Assembly (NCBI RefSeq): GCF_022965805.1
Contig: NC_133101.1
Span: forward strand, 48,812,342-48,876,341
Origin: Primulina eburnea
Lineage: Eukaryota; Streptophyta; Magnoliopsida; Lamiales; Gesneriaceae
DNA length: 64,000 nt
Reading direction: 5' to 3'
The position numbers and the translations under genes are program-made. The notes under the pieces are model-generated. The model was not told the origin of the DNA. It ran no database searches and saw nothing but the letters and a program-made list of their open reading frames with translations. Below are positions 12,318-23,655 of this stretch, piece after piece (within the stretch, counting starts at the first letter, position 1; each line of letters starts with the position of its first letter).

Positions 12318-15300
12318 ATGAAATGGGTCTGTTTCTGTATGCTTTTCTTGTTCTGTTCTTGTGCTATGAGTTTGGATTCTACAGCCTTGTTGTCATTGAT
12401 TAGGCACTGGAAATCAGTGCCTCCATCCATCAAACTCACCTGGATTTCTTCTGATTCCACTCCTTGCTCATGGGTTGGGGTGCATTGTAATCGCCGCAGC
12501 TCTGTTGTTGGATTGAACCTGTCTAGCTTGGGGATTTCAGGACAACTGGGGCCAGAAGTGGCGCATTTAAACAGCTTGAGAGCAATTGATGCAAGTAACA
12601 ATGATTTCTTGGGTTCAATTCCTCAGGAAATAGGCAACTGTAGTTTTCTTGAATATTTAGATCTATCTGGCAACAGCTTTTCTGGTGAAATCCCAGAAAG
12701 TGTGGGAAATTTGCCGAGATTGAAGTATTTAAGTATTTTTTTTAATTCTCTCACCGGCCGAATTCCTAAAGCCTTGTTTCAAAGTCCATTCTTGAATACA
12801 GTTTACCTCAGTAACAACATGCTGAGTGGTTCGATCCCGGACAATGTTGGGAACACGAGTAAGCTTGAATTTCTGTATCTGGGATCCAATCAGTTATCTG
12901 GAACTATCCCTTCATCCATAGGGAACTGCAGCTCTTTGAAAGATCTCTACCTAAATGATAATTTGCTAGAAGGTTCACTGCCCTATAGTTTGAACTTTCT
13001 CGAGGTTCTTGCGTATTTAGATGTGAGCGATAACAATTTGAAAGACAGGATTCCATTGGGTATGGGTAGTTTCAAAGAATTGCAGGTTCTGGTCTTATCA
13101 AACAATCCATTCAGTGGACGTGTTCCACCAGTCTTGGGCAATTACAGCAGTTTGACAAGTCTTGCTGCTGTTAATTGTGGCCTAACCGGACCTGTCCCTT
13201 CTTCTCTGGGTCAACTAACTGAGCTGAGGCTGCTTTATTTGTCTGCTAACCTGTTATCTGGAGCAATACCGCCTCAATTAAGTAAATGCAAGGTCTTGAA
13301 TGACTTGCAGTTGTATGGAAACCGTCTCGAGGGTATGATTCCAAGTGAATTAGGAATGTTAAACGAGCTTCACACACTCATGCTTTATACCAATCATTTG
13401 AGTGGACGAATCCCTATCAGTGTGTGGAAGATTCAAAGTCTTCAGAATCTTATTGTGTATCAGAATAATCTTACCGGTGAGATACCAGAAGAAATCGTCG
13501 AGTTGAAGCAGTTGAGAAACGTTTCCTTGTTTGACAATCAGTTTACTGGAGCTTTACCTCAAGGACTTGGAATTAATAGTAACTTGACTCTCTTGGACTT
13601 CACCAGAAACTACTTCACCGGCCCTATTCCTCCAAACCTTTGCATCAATAAGCATCTGAGGAAGCTTTTATTGGGTCAGAATCGTTTTCAAGGAAGTATC
13701 CCTTCTGATATAGGAAGTTGCATTACTTTGGCCAGATTAATACTCAAACAGAATAAGCTTACAGGTATCCTCCCCGAGTTCGTTGAGAATCCAAACATTC
13801 TATTCATGGATCTTAGCAATAACAGTTTAAGTGGATCAATACCCTCAAGCTTAGGTAACCTCAAAAACATAACCTCTATAGATTTATCCATCAATAAATT
13901 CACAGGTCGTATGCCCTCTCAGCTAGGAAGCCTTGTTCATCTAGAGGCATTAAATCTGTCTTACAATGCTTTTGAAGGTTTGCTTCCATCATCTTTATCG
14001 GATTGTTATAAATTGTCAAGCCTTGATGTTAGGCATAATCAGTTAAATGGCATGATTCCCCTCAGCCTAAGAACCCTCACGGAACTAAACAACTTGGATC
14101 TTAGCGAGAACCGATTCACTGGGGGAATTCCAGAATTTTTGTTTCAGTTTAAAAAGCTTTCTTCTTTGCATCTTGGCGCAAACTTATTAGGTGGGACCAT
14201 TAGTCCTAACATTGGTTTGGAAGATGATGCTCAAAGCCTTAGATCTTTGAATTTGAGCTATAATGGAATGACAGGTCATGTTCCTATGGAACTGGGAAAA
14301 TTAACACTACTGGAACAATTAGATTTATGTTTTAATAATCTGTCTGGAAGCCTGGACGCCCTTGGTGAACTACATTCTTTGCTTGAGGTCAACATTTCCC
14401 ACAATTTTTTCATCGGTCCCGTGCCACCTACAATGTTGAAATTTGTTATCACAACTCCATCATCTTTTGTGGGCAACCCAAACCTCTGTTTCAGTTGTCA
14501 TCCTGAAGGTGAATTCAATTGCGTAGGAAACAGCCCTGTCCCCATCAAATCTTGTCAGCTGAAATCGAGTAGACGAGGTGGCCTCAGGAAAGTTGATATC
14601 ACTATGGTAGTTTCAGTATCATTCCTCTTGGCATTGATTCTGGTTTCTGGAATTTCTTACGTGTGTTTGCAGCACAAAGCTAAGGAACAGAATTTGCCAG
14701 TCTCCGCCAAAGAAGGTGCTTCCTCACTGCTGAATCAAATTTTGGAAGCCACAGAGAACCTCAAAGATACATATATTATTGGGAGGGGAGCACATGGAAC
14801 GGTATACAAGGTGACACTGGGTCCGGATAAAGCGTATGCTGTGAAGAAGCTTGGATTTTTGGGGTTCAAGGGGAAAAATACCAGCATTGTTAGAGAAATA
14901 GAGACCATCGGGAAGGTCAGACATCGTAATCTTGTGAGACTCGAAGATTTTTGGTTGAGAAAGGAGTACGGGTTAATCTTGTATAGTTACATGAAAAATG
15001 GAAGTCTTCATGATGTTTTGCATGAAACAAGTCCTCCACCGTTGCTGGAGTGGAACATTCGATACAAGATCGCCCTTGGCACTGCCCATGGACTATCGTA
15101 TCTCCATTTCGACTGTGATCCTCCCATCATCCACCGAGATATCAAACCGATGAACATTTTACTGGATGCAGATATGGAGCCTCATATCTCGGATTTTGGC
15201 ATTGCCAAGCTCTTGGATCAGTCTGTTGCTTCAACTACATCGAGCGTGATCCAGGGAACCACTGGCTATATGGCTCCAGGTTAAATTTTGTTTTTATTTA

Positions 15301-15923
15301 TCATTCCATTACTTTATTTGCTATAGTATCCGTCACGACTTAGAACCACGAGCCTGCACAAGTCCAACACTGGATAGCAGGCTCCTGCATTAAATTGATT
15401 GCCGCGACTTGTGAGAGGAGTTCTTTGTGTAGTATCATAAAGCTATCAAAAAAAATCTAATAATGTGATGTTTGGCGGGGTATTTCAGTAACCGATAAGA
15501 TATAAACATATCCATGAGAACCACGATTCTAATATTTGATGTGATTTTTTTTTTACAGAAATTGCCTTCTCCACCAAAAGTAGCAAGGAGTCTGATGTCT
15601 ATGCTTATGGCGTCGTTTTGTTGGAACTGATAACCAGAAAGAAGGTTTTAGATCCATCGTTTGGTGGGGAAATGGATATTGTGGAGTGGGTAAGATCCAT
15701 GTGGAACACAACAGAAGATATAGAGAAGATTGTAGATTCAGACCTGTTGGATGGATTCTTGGATTCAAATATACAGCAGCAAGTAAAGCTCATGCTTTTA
15801 TTAGGCTTGAGATGTACCGAAAAGGAGGCAAGCCGGAGACCATGTATGAGAGAAGTTGTGAAGCAACTATCACTAGCCAATTCCAATTCCAATTCCAATT
15901 GCAGAAGCAAACACAAGCTCTGA
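12318..15923 (+). CDS. PEPR: PEPR-clade LRR receptor-like kinase (subfamily XI)
   Basis: Two exons, 12318-15279 and 15559-15923, give 1108 residues. The ATG at 12318 is chosen because a signal peptide follows (hydrophobic residues 3-18); the frame upstream has no earlier ATG. Order: signal peptide; N-terminal LRR cap with C50/C57 (PCSWVGVHC); about 26-27 LRRs, residues 63-705; cysteine-rich juxtamembrane part; one transmembrane helix, about 761-784; Ser/Thr kinase, about 816-1090. The kinase has its glycine loop GRGAHG (822-827), Lys843, HRD (939-941) and DFG (959-961), so it looks active and of the RD type. The closest families I know are Arabidopsis PEPR1/PEPR2 and Ipomoea INRPK1. PEPRs bind Pep danger peptides at the plasma membrane and signal with BAK1-type co-receptors in immunity; that role here is inferred. 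The residue after D-I-K-P is Met rather than the usual Glu or Ser. The C-terminus has an (NS)n tract from a hexanucleotide repeat. Length and domain order are full for the family. Confidence 0.92.
15280..15558 (+). other. Intron in the kinase domain
   Basis: The donor is CCAG|GTTAAA and the acceptor is TTTTACAG|AAATTG after a T-rich tract. It is a phase-1 intron that splits the glutamate codon of the APE motif (residue 988). Joining the exons continues the kinase subdomain VIII-IX reading exactly (GYMAPE, then IAFSTKSSKESDVYAYG), while reading through gives an immediate stop. Length 279 bp. Confidence 0.95.
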
Positions 15924-16584
15924 TGAACCCTTTTGGTATTTTTCAGCGTTTATCACTGACCGTGAACCATCATTTTTTGTAACTGTAGGCTCTTTAACAA
16001 GATAGTAGTTTGACAGGTGTATGCTCGGTGAAAATGACCAGTGTTTATTTATACAACTTATGTAGTTTGTAGGAATGTACTCAAGTACCTGTTCTCGTTC
16101 TTCCTTTATTTGTTCAATCGATATTTTCGTCTGATTTTTCATTTTCCACAGTGAACTGTGGTTAACAGTTTCAGGATCTGGATCCCCTTAAAATGCCATT
16201 ATTTTACATTTAATCGCTTCACACACAAGACTACAAGATGTGAAAACTTAATGTTAATTAAATCAGAACTTTAAAGATATCCGTGTAATCATCGAAGCTT
16301 CTAGAGGCTGTGAATTAGTTAGGACAAATTTGTAGGTGTAATTTACGTAAAGAGTTAATTTCTCTTTTAATAAATAGATCGAAACGTAACCATGATGCAC
16401 CAGCAAACAAGGATGACTATGTATTTATAAAAAATAAATAAAATGTTTAGATGGGAACCTACAATATGCAGCCATAACAATGCAGGCAAATATTGTATAA
16501 TCAATTATCAATTAATCATTTTCCACCTGTTTTCCACTTGATGGGTAAGAGAGTTACTTTCTTGGTGGAGGCATAAGTTACTAC
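15924..16584. other. 3' flank of the receptor kinase
   Basis: Presumed 3' UTR and downstream DNA. AATAAA-like signals occur near 16370 and 16432. A small inverted repeat (CACAGT GA ACTGTG) lies at about 16147. No second gene is visible before the copia LTR begins at 16585. Confidence 0.5.
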
Positions 16585-17151
16585 TGTTAGAGTAGATGTC
16601 CTGCAAGCCAACGGTTGGCTAGAGAATTTATTGACTCAAGTGTAATAAGCAATCTTTATTTTAATATAATTTACTTTTTAATGGTTTCGTTATACTTTAT
16701 CTGTATACCCATGCAAGCAGCATAGATAAAGTCCTTGATTATGCTTTAATACAAATGAATCGTAATTCGATGTTAAAACTCATTTGTAAACACTGCATAT
16801 TCTAAATTCGTTCCTAGTCGATTCAGCCGCCTAAAACATGGATAAATGTCGCTTGAGCTCGAGACTAGCATCTGTGATGTTGTGTACTGCGTTTCTTGGT
16901 AAGGGCATAGAGATGTCCAAACATACAGATGTGTAGTCATATGATGATTATACCGAACAACCCTCCCTCGGACTTTCCAAGTGGTTATCATTCATCGAGA
17001 GGATAAGTCCGTGGTTATGATTGTACACCATTAGTCCTTACGACCCGAGACAACACTGAGGCTCTATATGCTAGGGCTGTGCTTTGACTCGTTTACCGGC
17101 TCCAGGAGAGTCATCAGGTGGCGAGGTTGGGTATAGTTGCGACACTTATAG
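16585..17151 (+). mobile_element. 5' part of a copia LTR, truncated
   Basis: It starts TGTTAGAGTAGATG and follows the 3' LTR at 56359 block by block: CCCATGCAAGCAGCATAGAT, then a GTCGATTCAGCCGCC block and TGTACACCATTAGTCC. It stops after about 567 bp at GACACTTATAG, where the gypsy LTR starts. The remainder of this LTR is not recognisable beyond the gypsy complex, so a deletion or later rearrangement removed it. Confidence 0.8.
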
Positions 17152-17708
17152 TGTGGGGACCCGGACGCTAATCAAGTTCTTAATCATAATTGGGACTAAT
17201 TAATCAATTAAAAACAGGGTCTAAATTTTTTTTTTTAAAAAAAATGCGGAACGTAGTGAAATCAAACATATATACATCTCAGTATATATAAAATACAATA
17301 CAAGTCTTGTACTGCATGCATTCCAACTAAACTAAGGTTTAACAACTAATGTCAAGTGTTCAAACCCTATTATATATCAAAATCAAAGTCCGGAATCTCC
17401 ACTCTAATCACGATTTTTCTTCATCTCCTCAACCCTGAACTTGTCCCACCTGTTGTCATGTACACATACAGACAAGACAACAGCCGGATAATTCCGGTGA
17501 GAATATAATCCCAGTATAAATCAACGAAACATGCAATCATATAAACAAATATAAAGCATGTAATCAGGTAACAAAGATATGTATCAATATCTGAAACATA
17601 ATCAATATCAAACTGTCGACAAAGGCTCGTGACTCCACGACTCAGACTAGATTCAATCCTAGCCTAGGGATCCCGGTTTCCAGACATTGGCATTCCATAT
17701 CGACCAAC

Positions 17709-17960
17709 AGTAATAGAAAACACTCCAGTTCTATCCACGTCGATATAGTATCGATCACCAGTAATAGAGAAGCTCTGGTTCTATCCACATCAGTACAGTA
17801 TCGATCACCAGTAATAGAAGAAACTCCAATTCTATCCACATCGATATAACATCGATCAACAGTAATAGAAGAAGTTATAATTCTATCCACATCGATACAA
17901 TACTGATCACCAGTAATAGAATGAGCTATAATTCTATCCACATCGATAACCAATTATCCA
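17709..17960. repeat. Minisatellite in LTR 1, period 50-51 bp, about 5 copies
   Basis: TAATAGA recurs at 17711, 17762, 17812, 17863 and 17913, each followed by TCTATCCAC and a CGAT-rich segment. The 103-codon open frame over it simply reads the repeat and is not a gene. Confidence 0.9.
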
Positions 17961-18780
17961 GTAGCACACTATGGCACTTCCGCCAATACCATATCTCATG
18001 ACATCGTGCAATGTGCCCGTGGTGATCCCACCACCAGGCACTTCTGTCATAAGACTACTCGTCTAATACCTGCTATCTAAAATCAAGAGAACAAGTATAT
18101 CAATCAAATCAATGCAATATTAATGCAATAAAGTAAAGTATGTGATTTAGGGAAACTCAAGTCTAACCGACTCAAGTCGATCTCCCAATACCACATTGAC
18201 TTATACATTTCTTTCGTCGGTTTCTGGTTCAGTCGTAGTCCTGAACTTACAGTCTGTCTGGCAATGACAATACCAATAATCTCATATTAGTATACCTTTC
18301 AAATCAATAACAATCTGATCAATCTTGATTCAATTCAAAATCAACGGCATAACGGCACAATCTCAGTATCTCCGTCAATACCAATCAACAGACATCAATT
18401 ACAAATTATAACTCATATCCATTACAATCTGTAATTCAATCATAATCCAAATCTGTCTGGTATAACTCAATATACCCTAAAAATTCATAACAATTCCATA
18501 ATCAGTCCGTTTCTCAATCTGACTTCGATTCTACGATGTCTAACATGTCAAGAACGTCATATATGAGTTCCATTCAATTCTGACAATATCATAATTTCAA
18601 AGCATGTCAAAACATAGTAAAACTTACGTCAAGTTGTAGCCTACATTGCTAGGAACTCGGTACCGAAGTCGGATTTCAAATCAAACGGACGGATTTCTCG
18701 TAAATCAAATTCTAAAATCAAAGTCGTAAAATGGGTTTCGTTTTTCCCTTTTCCTCTTGGTTTCCTTCGAAACTGAATGC

Positions 18781-18784
<4 letters not shown>

Positions 18785-18860
<76 letters not shown>
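18785..18860. repeat. (AT)n microsatellite at the LTR 1 TATA position
   Basis: About 75 bp of almost pure AT. The corresponding sites in LTR 2 (near 38565) and LTR 3 (near 47780) hold only short TATATATA runs, so this looks like an expanded TATA box. Confidence 0.9.
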
Positions 18861-18862
<2 letters not shown>

Positions 18863-18910
18863 CATGCAATTCACTACGTGTCTTCTCCAGAATTTCATTC
18901 ATTTCAAGCG

Positions 18911-19089
18911 GCGTTCGAGCGGTGCTAAACTACCGCTCGAGCGCGGCATGTTCTGTCCAAGCTCCTTCGGAATTACACATTGGCGCTCGGGCGGTCATAA
19001 ATTACCGCCCGGGCGCCATCTCTTCTGCCCGAAGCATTCTCCTACAGAACATTGGCGCTCGGGCGGTCGTAATCTACCGCTCGGGCGCC
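18911..19089. repeat. Three GC-rich palindromes in LTR 1
   Basis: Modules at 18911-18944, 18982-19017 and 19054-19089 have 13-14 bp arms of the form GGCGCTCGGGCGGT ... ACCGCCCGGGCGCC with an AT-rich loop of about 8 bp. Arm mismatches are few and all are transitions. Confidence 0.95.
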
Positions 19090-19318
19090 ACTACTTCTGT
19101 CCAAAACTTACACAAGTTATATGAACTCTTATTTCGTGTCCCGATTAATCTTTTCATAATCATATCAAATTATCTTTCAATAATTAAAGATTATTAGGAT
19201 CAAATTTCTCGGGCATTACATTTCTCCCCCTCTAAGATACGATTTCGTCCTCGAAATCAACGATAAGCAAATCATATCATTAAGAAGGAATGTAATTACA
19301 ATCGAGTACATATTTACC

Positions 19319-19949
19319 TCAGTGAAATAATGCTGGGAATTCCTGTCTCATATCCGATTCAATCTCCCACGTAGCTTCTTCAGTGCCATGACGAGTCCAT
19401 TGAACTTTCACCAAAGGAATCGTCTTTGTTCTGAGCTGTTTCTCTTTACGATCGATAATCCGGATCGGTTTCTCGACATAACTCAATGTCTCATCCAGCT
19501 CAGTCTCGTCTGGCTGAATAACGTGAGAATCATCAGAGAGATACTTCCGCAGCATCGATACATGAAGGACATCATGTATCTCAGACAATGAAGGCGGCAA
19601 TGCTAATCGATAGGCACGATTTCCTATCTTTTCAAGAATTTCATAGGGTCCGACATATCGTGGAGACAATTTTCCTTTCTTGCCAAATCTGACAACTTCT
19701 CTGAAAGGTGAAATTTTCAAAAATACTCGGTCTCCAGCCTCAAATACCAACGGTCGTCGTCTGAGGTTGGCATATTTGGCTTGTCGATCCTGGGCTGCCT
19801 TCATTTTCTTCTGAATCAATTTCACTTTTTCAGTCATATCTCTGATCATATCAGGTCCAGTCTCAGGAACTTCAGAGATATCATCCCAATAAAGAGGCGA
19901 TCGACATTTCTTTCCGTATAATGCTTCAAATGGTGCCATTTCAATACTC
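19319..19949 (-). pseudogene. Integrase C-terminus and chromodomain of Tekay element 1
   Basis: This is the end of pol. It begins after the insertion breakpoint with SIEMAPFEALYGKKCRSPLY and continues through a DRQAKYANLRRRPL stretch, GDRVFLKISPF, GPYEILEKIGNRAYRLALP and VLHVSMLRKY. The end is a chromodomain-like part with KVQWTRHGTEEATWEIESD. The chromodomain assigns the element to the Tekay (Del) chromoviruses, which use it to target chromatin. This part is open to its own stop, but the N-terminal part of the integrase lies 12 kb away beyond the copia LTR, so the gene is split. Confidence 0.9.
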
Positions 19950-20340
19950 GTTTGTGAAAGCGGACCGGTTACGGTGGCCGGAAGCGCAACGGAAGTCAAA
20001 AATTTAAATTTTCATGCTAGAAATTTCGGCCACCTCAATGTTTATGTGCAATATTTACAAAAACGAAAACATGCATAGGATGTTTAGGAGATATTACCTA
20101 TCAATCACAAGGATTGATGAATGGCACCAACTTTGTTGTGAACAACAAAGCTCTTCAAGTGGAAGACAAGTCTACAAGCTCCTCCTCCTTTTCCTTCAAA
20201 ATAAGGCCCACCACAAGCTAGGTAAACCCCTTCTAGTTTTGCACTAGAAAAACTAGAAGATTTTTCAATGAGAATGATTTTTATTCTTCAACACTTGAAG
20301 AACAAAACAAGAAGAAAAATGGAGAGAATTGTGTGTGTGT

Positions 20341-21611
20341 TGATAGGACTCGTTTTTACGTGTTTTTAGTGTTAGTTTTGAGTCGCATTCATGCATCATA
20401 TTAGTTTGTTTTAGTTTAATTTAGCATTCATTTAGCATTATTTAGCATTTGGCTGATCTCGTGTATTTTGTGGTTGTTTTGTAGGAATTGGACCAAAAAG
20501 GAGAATTTTATATGCAGAGCAGCGAGAATGCCTCGCTAGGGCGGTCAAAAGTGACCGCCCCAGCGAGCATTTTAATCCAGCCGAGGAGTATTTGCGCGAA
20601 CCTCTCGCTAGGGCGGTCAAAAGTGACCGCCCCAGCGAGACCAAAGACGCGGCCAAGGATTTTTATTCGAGAACCACTCGCCCCAGCGGTCAAAAGTGGC
20701 CGCCCTAGCAAGCGACGAAATCCGAGAAGATTTGTTTCCAAATTTTATGGACTCTATAAAACCACCTAACCTAATACACGAGAAGAGGCGCCGCGATTTG
20801 GAAGGGAGAGCACTGTAGCAGGCGATAGCTCAACGGAACCGGAACAAGAACTCAACAGCGTTTTCTCTTTACTCTTTTATTGTAGTTAGGATTTAGGGGA
20901 TCCGACCCCGAACCGTTGTTTGATTATTTAATTCTCGACTTTTGATTCATTCTTGATTGTGCTATTATTTTACATTGAATTGTTAAAGCCTAGCTAACTT
21001 TAATAATATCTAATATTGTGGGTGAGTTCGAGAGAATAACTTGCGATAGGAACAAGTAGCATAATTCGTGGATCTACAATTTACATAGAGATATGAAGTT
21101 GGATACACGTTGGTAGTCATAGTCCAGTAGAGCGAAAACTAAGGGATTTCATAGATCGACATGCAATTCACCGTTAGTAAATAATAAAAGAGATTTTATT
21201 ATTCTTTCGTGTAGAATTAGTTTAGCATGGCTCGAGAGAGTATGTTAATTGCTTAGGAAATCCTGTCAAAAGCGTAAATCAATGTCGATATTAATTAATT
21301 AAATTAACGACGGGTAGGTGAACCGAGATCCTAACACTCGCTTATTTATTATTTTAGTTTATATTATTTTTAATGTGTTTGTTTCAATTTAGTGTTTTAG
21401 TATTAATTTAGTTAATAAGTAATTCAATTGTCGTTTTAATTAATTAAAGAATTTAATTTAAAGTAAATTTGTCTAATCAATCTCTGTGGGATCGATACTC
21501 GTACTCTTATACGTTTTACTATAACTTGACATCGTGCACTTGCGATTATTTCGAGCCTGAATTTTTATTTATTTTTATTGGAGATTTTACTGTGCAAGTT
21601 TTGCTCGATCA
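20341..21611 (+). mobile_element. Athila-type LTR, plus orientation
   Basis: It runs from TGATAGGACTCG to TTGCTCGATCA (1271 bp) and is a close relative of the three minus-strand LTRs up to 30637. In its U3 it has three GC palindromes (20532-20567, 20604-20639, 20677-20713) followed by TCTATAAAA (about 20753), a good TATA box. Three bases of leader (AGT) follow the LTR, then the sequence jumps into the truncated minus LTR. It is therefore the 5' LTR of an oppositely oriented copy whose interior was lost. Confidence 0.88.
20532..20713. repeat. Three GC palindromes in the Athila-type U3
   Basis: The unit is CGCTAGGGCGGTCA, loop AAAG, then TGACCGCCCCAGCG. The third copy is rearranged. The same arrays recur, in reverse, at about 24555-24740, 28365-28545 and 30270-30450. 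Confidence 0.95.
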
Positions 21612-21613
21612 AG

Positions 21614-21825
21614 TCTTTTGACCGCCCTAGCGAGGCATTCTCGCTGCTCTGCATATAAAATTCCCCTTTTTGGTCCAATTCCTACAAAACAACCACAAAA
21701 TACACGAGATCAGCCAAATGCTAAATAATGCTAAATGAATGCTAAATTAAATTAAAACAAACTAATATGATGCATGAATGCGACTCAAAACTAACACTAA
21801 AAACACGTAAAAACGAGTCCTATCA
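21614..21825 (-). mobile_element. Truncated 3' LTR of the outer Athila-type element
   Basis: Only the first 212 bp of the LTR (U3 start, minus strand) remain, cut within the first GC palindrome. A purine-rich tract precedes it on the minus strand (AGTATGAGGGGGT, 21826-21838), so it is the 3' LTR. It shares the GCATTCTCGCTGCTCTGCAT variant with the LTRs at 20341 and 29378 rather than with the inner element. Confidence 0.85.
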
Positions 21826-23655
21826 ACCCCCTCATACTAACCTTTTGCTCGCCCTCGAGCAAAATAGGTGACAAGACACAACAAAAACTAAAAACAAAAA
21901 CAAAAATCAAATAAATAAAATAAAATGAAAACTAATTCAATGATATGTAATGGCTCAACTCATGCATCAACAAATCTTAAGTATATTTTCCATTGATCAA
22001 TGTACAACACAAGTCATCGCACACCCCTTGAAATTTCCACACTAATTTTTATGCGTTGAACGTGAACGTGTGTGAGTGCAATGTTGTTTCCAGTATCGTG
22101 TCTTTCAAGTAGATTCATTCCTGAAATTTGCAAGATAACTCGATTTACATGTTAAATGCAAGTTCACTTTCATGCTCCAGTCTCCACTCATTGCTAACCA
22201 GTAAGTACAACTAATTAGGACTTCATATTTGCACATTATGATTCACTTATTATCAGAGTATAGTCAATTGATTAAAAGACGGGAATACACAGTTCATTTT
22301 CATTATGCACTTGTCAGATTTTTTTTTTTCCGACATTCCTCGTCTCCTTACATCTCCAACTTTTTAGCCTAGGAATAGGATTTCATTCCTTTATTTGGCT
22401 CCCCCTCACCTTACATCTCCCTTTTTTTTTTTTTTTAATAGTTCCTTTTTACAAGAAACTTTTTTTTTTTTTTAAGTGCACAATTTTCACTATGTACTCC
22501 ATATTCAAATCCATAAAAAAAATTGTCTAATTCATTATTGTGCCACTGGTTAGTAACTCATTTCATAGACATGCACTCAAGTTCAACTCACACCTCATGC
22601 TTCTCAAATTCCCCACAAAAATTCAAAATTGCACTACTATTCACAAAATTCACTAGTTACAACATGTGTTTAAAAATATTCAACATTCAAGCAAAAATTT
22701 CATGCTTCAACAACAGGAGTGTCTAAAACTTAATGAAGAAACAAGATCAATGAGCATGTTTATCATCAATTCGCATTCATCATTGACCAAATTTCATCAT
22801 CCAATTTTTTTTTTTTTTTTTTTTTAAATGATACCAAATAACTAAAAGAAAATACCTACCCCACCCCCTCATACTAAAGTCGTGCAATGTCCCCATTGCA
22901 CTAGACGACATAGAAAAATTAAATAGATAGATAAAACCAAACAACTAAATGCATGCATAAAAAAAAAAAATTTATTAATAATTAATAATTTAATAAAAAT
23001 AAAATAAAAACTCCCCTGGTTGATTATATTGTAGTAGTTGTAGACATCAATCATCTCCTATTGTACGAGCTCCTAAGGCCATCAATCTCTCCCGTCCTCC
23101 AGTATGCTCACCTGGCACAAAAGAAATTGAGCAAAATCAAATAACCACGAAACCGGGACTCAATGCAACAACTAAAATGAAAATAAATAACTAAAATATA
23201 AAACGCTTGGGTTGCCTCCCAAGTAGCGCCTGATTTCTAGTCGTTGGCTTGACCCTCCGAAGTCCTTATCAAAGAGCGGCTGATGCCCAAAGTAAGTGTC
23301 ATATGACACCACATCTGGGTCTGGATTCCAAATGCCCTCAAGTCTGGCTAGACACATTAAGCTCGTCACCTCAACAACACACAACTCTGAATAATCGGCA
23401 TGAGATGAGAAAAATAGTGTCGGCACTCCTTTATCAGAAAATTCTTCAAAAATCTCTTCCGACTGAGGCTCATTTACCAGCGAAGGATCAAACAACTCTA
23501 GATTTTCAGTCTTATCCAACTCATTCTCACTATCTTGGTTGTTTGAGTCATCATCATCAAACCAAACCAGATCGATCACCGGTTGAGTATCTCGCTTCAC
23601 TTCATGTTCTCGGCGACTCTGAAAGATGGATTTCTTGATATTCTCTATTTGCTCC
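21826..23655 (-). mobile_element. 3' internal region of the outer Athila-type element
   Basis: Internal sequence between the purine tract and the point where the inner element inserted (GCTCC, 23651-23655). The gag-like reading frame ends here (about 23655-23172), closely matching 26815-26335 of the inner copy. The rest, 21865-23170, is AT-rich with long T and A runs and non-coding. No protease, RT, RNase H or integrase is recognisable, so the element was never autonomous in this form. Beside the purine tract lies an inverted repeat, TTTTGCTCG CCCT CGAGCAAAA (21843-21864). Confidence 0.8.

Larger units (their letters stand above)
17152..19220 (-). mobile_element. 3' LTR of Tekay element 1
   Basis: Minus-strand LTR of 2069 bp, from TGTAATGCCCGAG (19220) to GGTCCCCACA (17152). 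A purine-rich tract precedes it on the minus strand (19221-19236, GAGGGGGAGAAA). It contains, in element sense, the GC-palindrome array (19089-18911), an (AT)n run at the likely TATA position (18860-18785), and a 50-51 bp minisatellite (17960-17709). The start of the same sequence recurs at the other end of the element (36216-36413). Five flanking bases on the left are TATAG. Confidence 0.88.

Noticed and set aside
17642..17953. 103-codon frame with a VDRI repeat
   Set aside because: It is the translation of the 50-51 bp minisatellite of LTR 1.
18641..19197. Open frames rich in Ile-Tyr over the AT repeat and palindromes of LTR 1
   Set aside because: They are translations of (AT)n and of the palindrome modules, present on both strands and in several frames.
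20438..20769. Several 60-130 codon open frames over the Athila-type palindromes, also at 24434-24831, 28238-28636 and 30162-30550
   Set aside because: All read the GC-palindrome array in U3, in different frames and strands, without protein homology.
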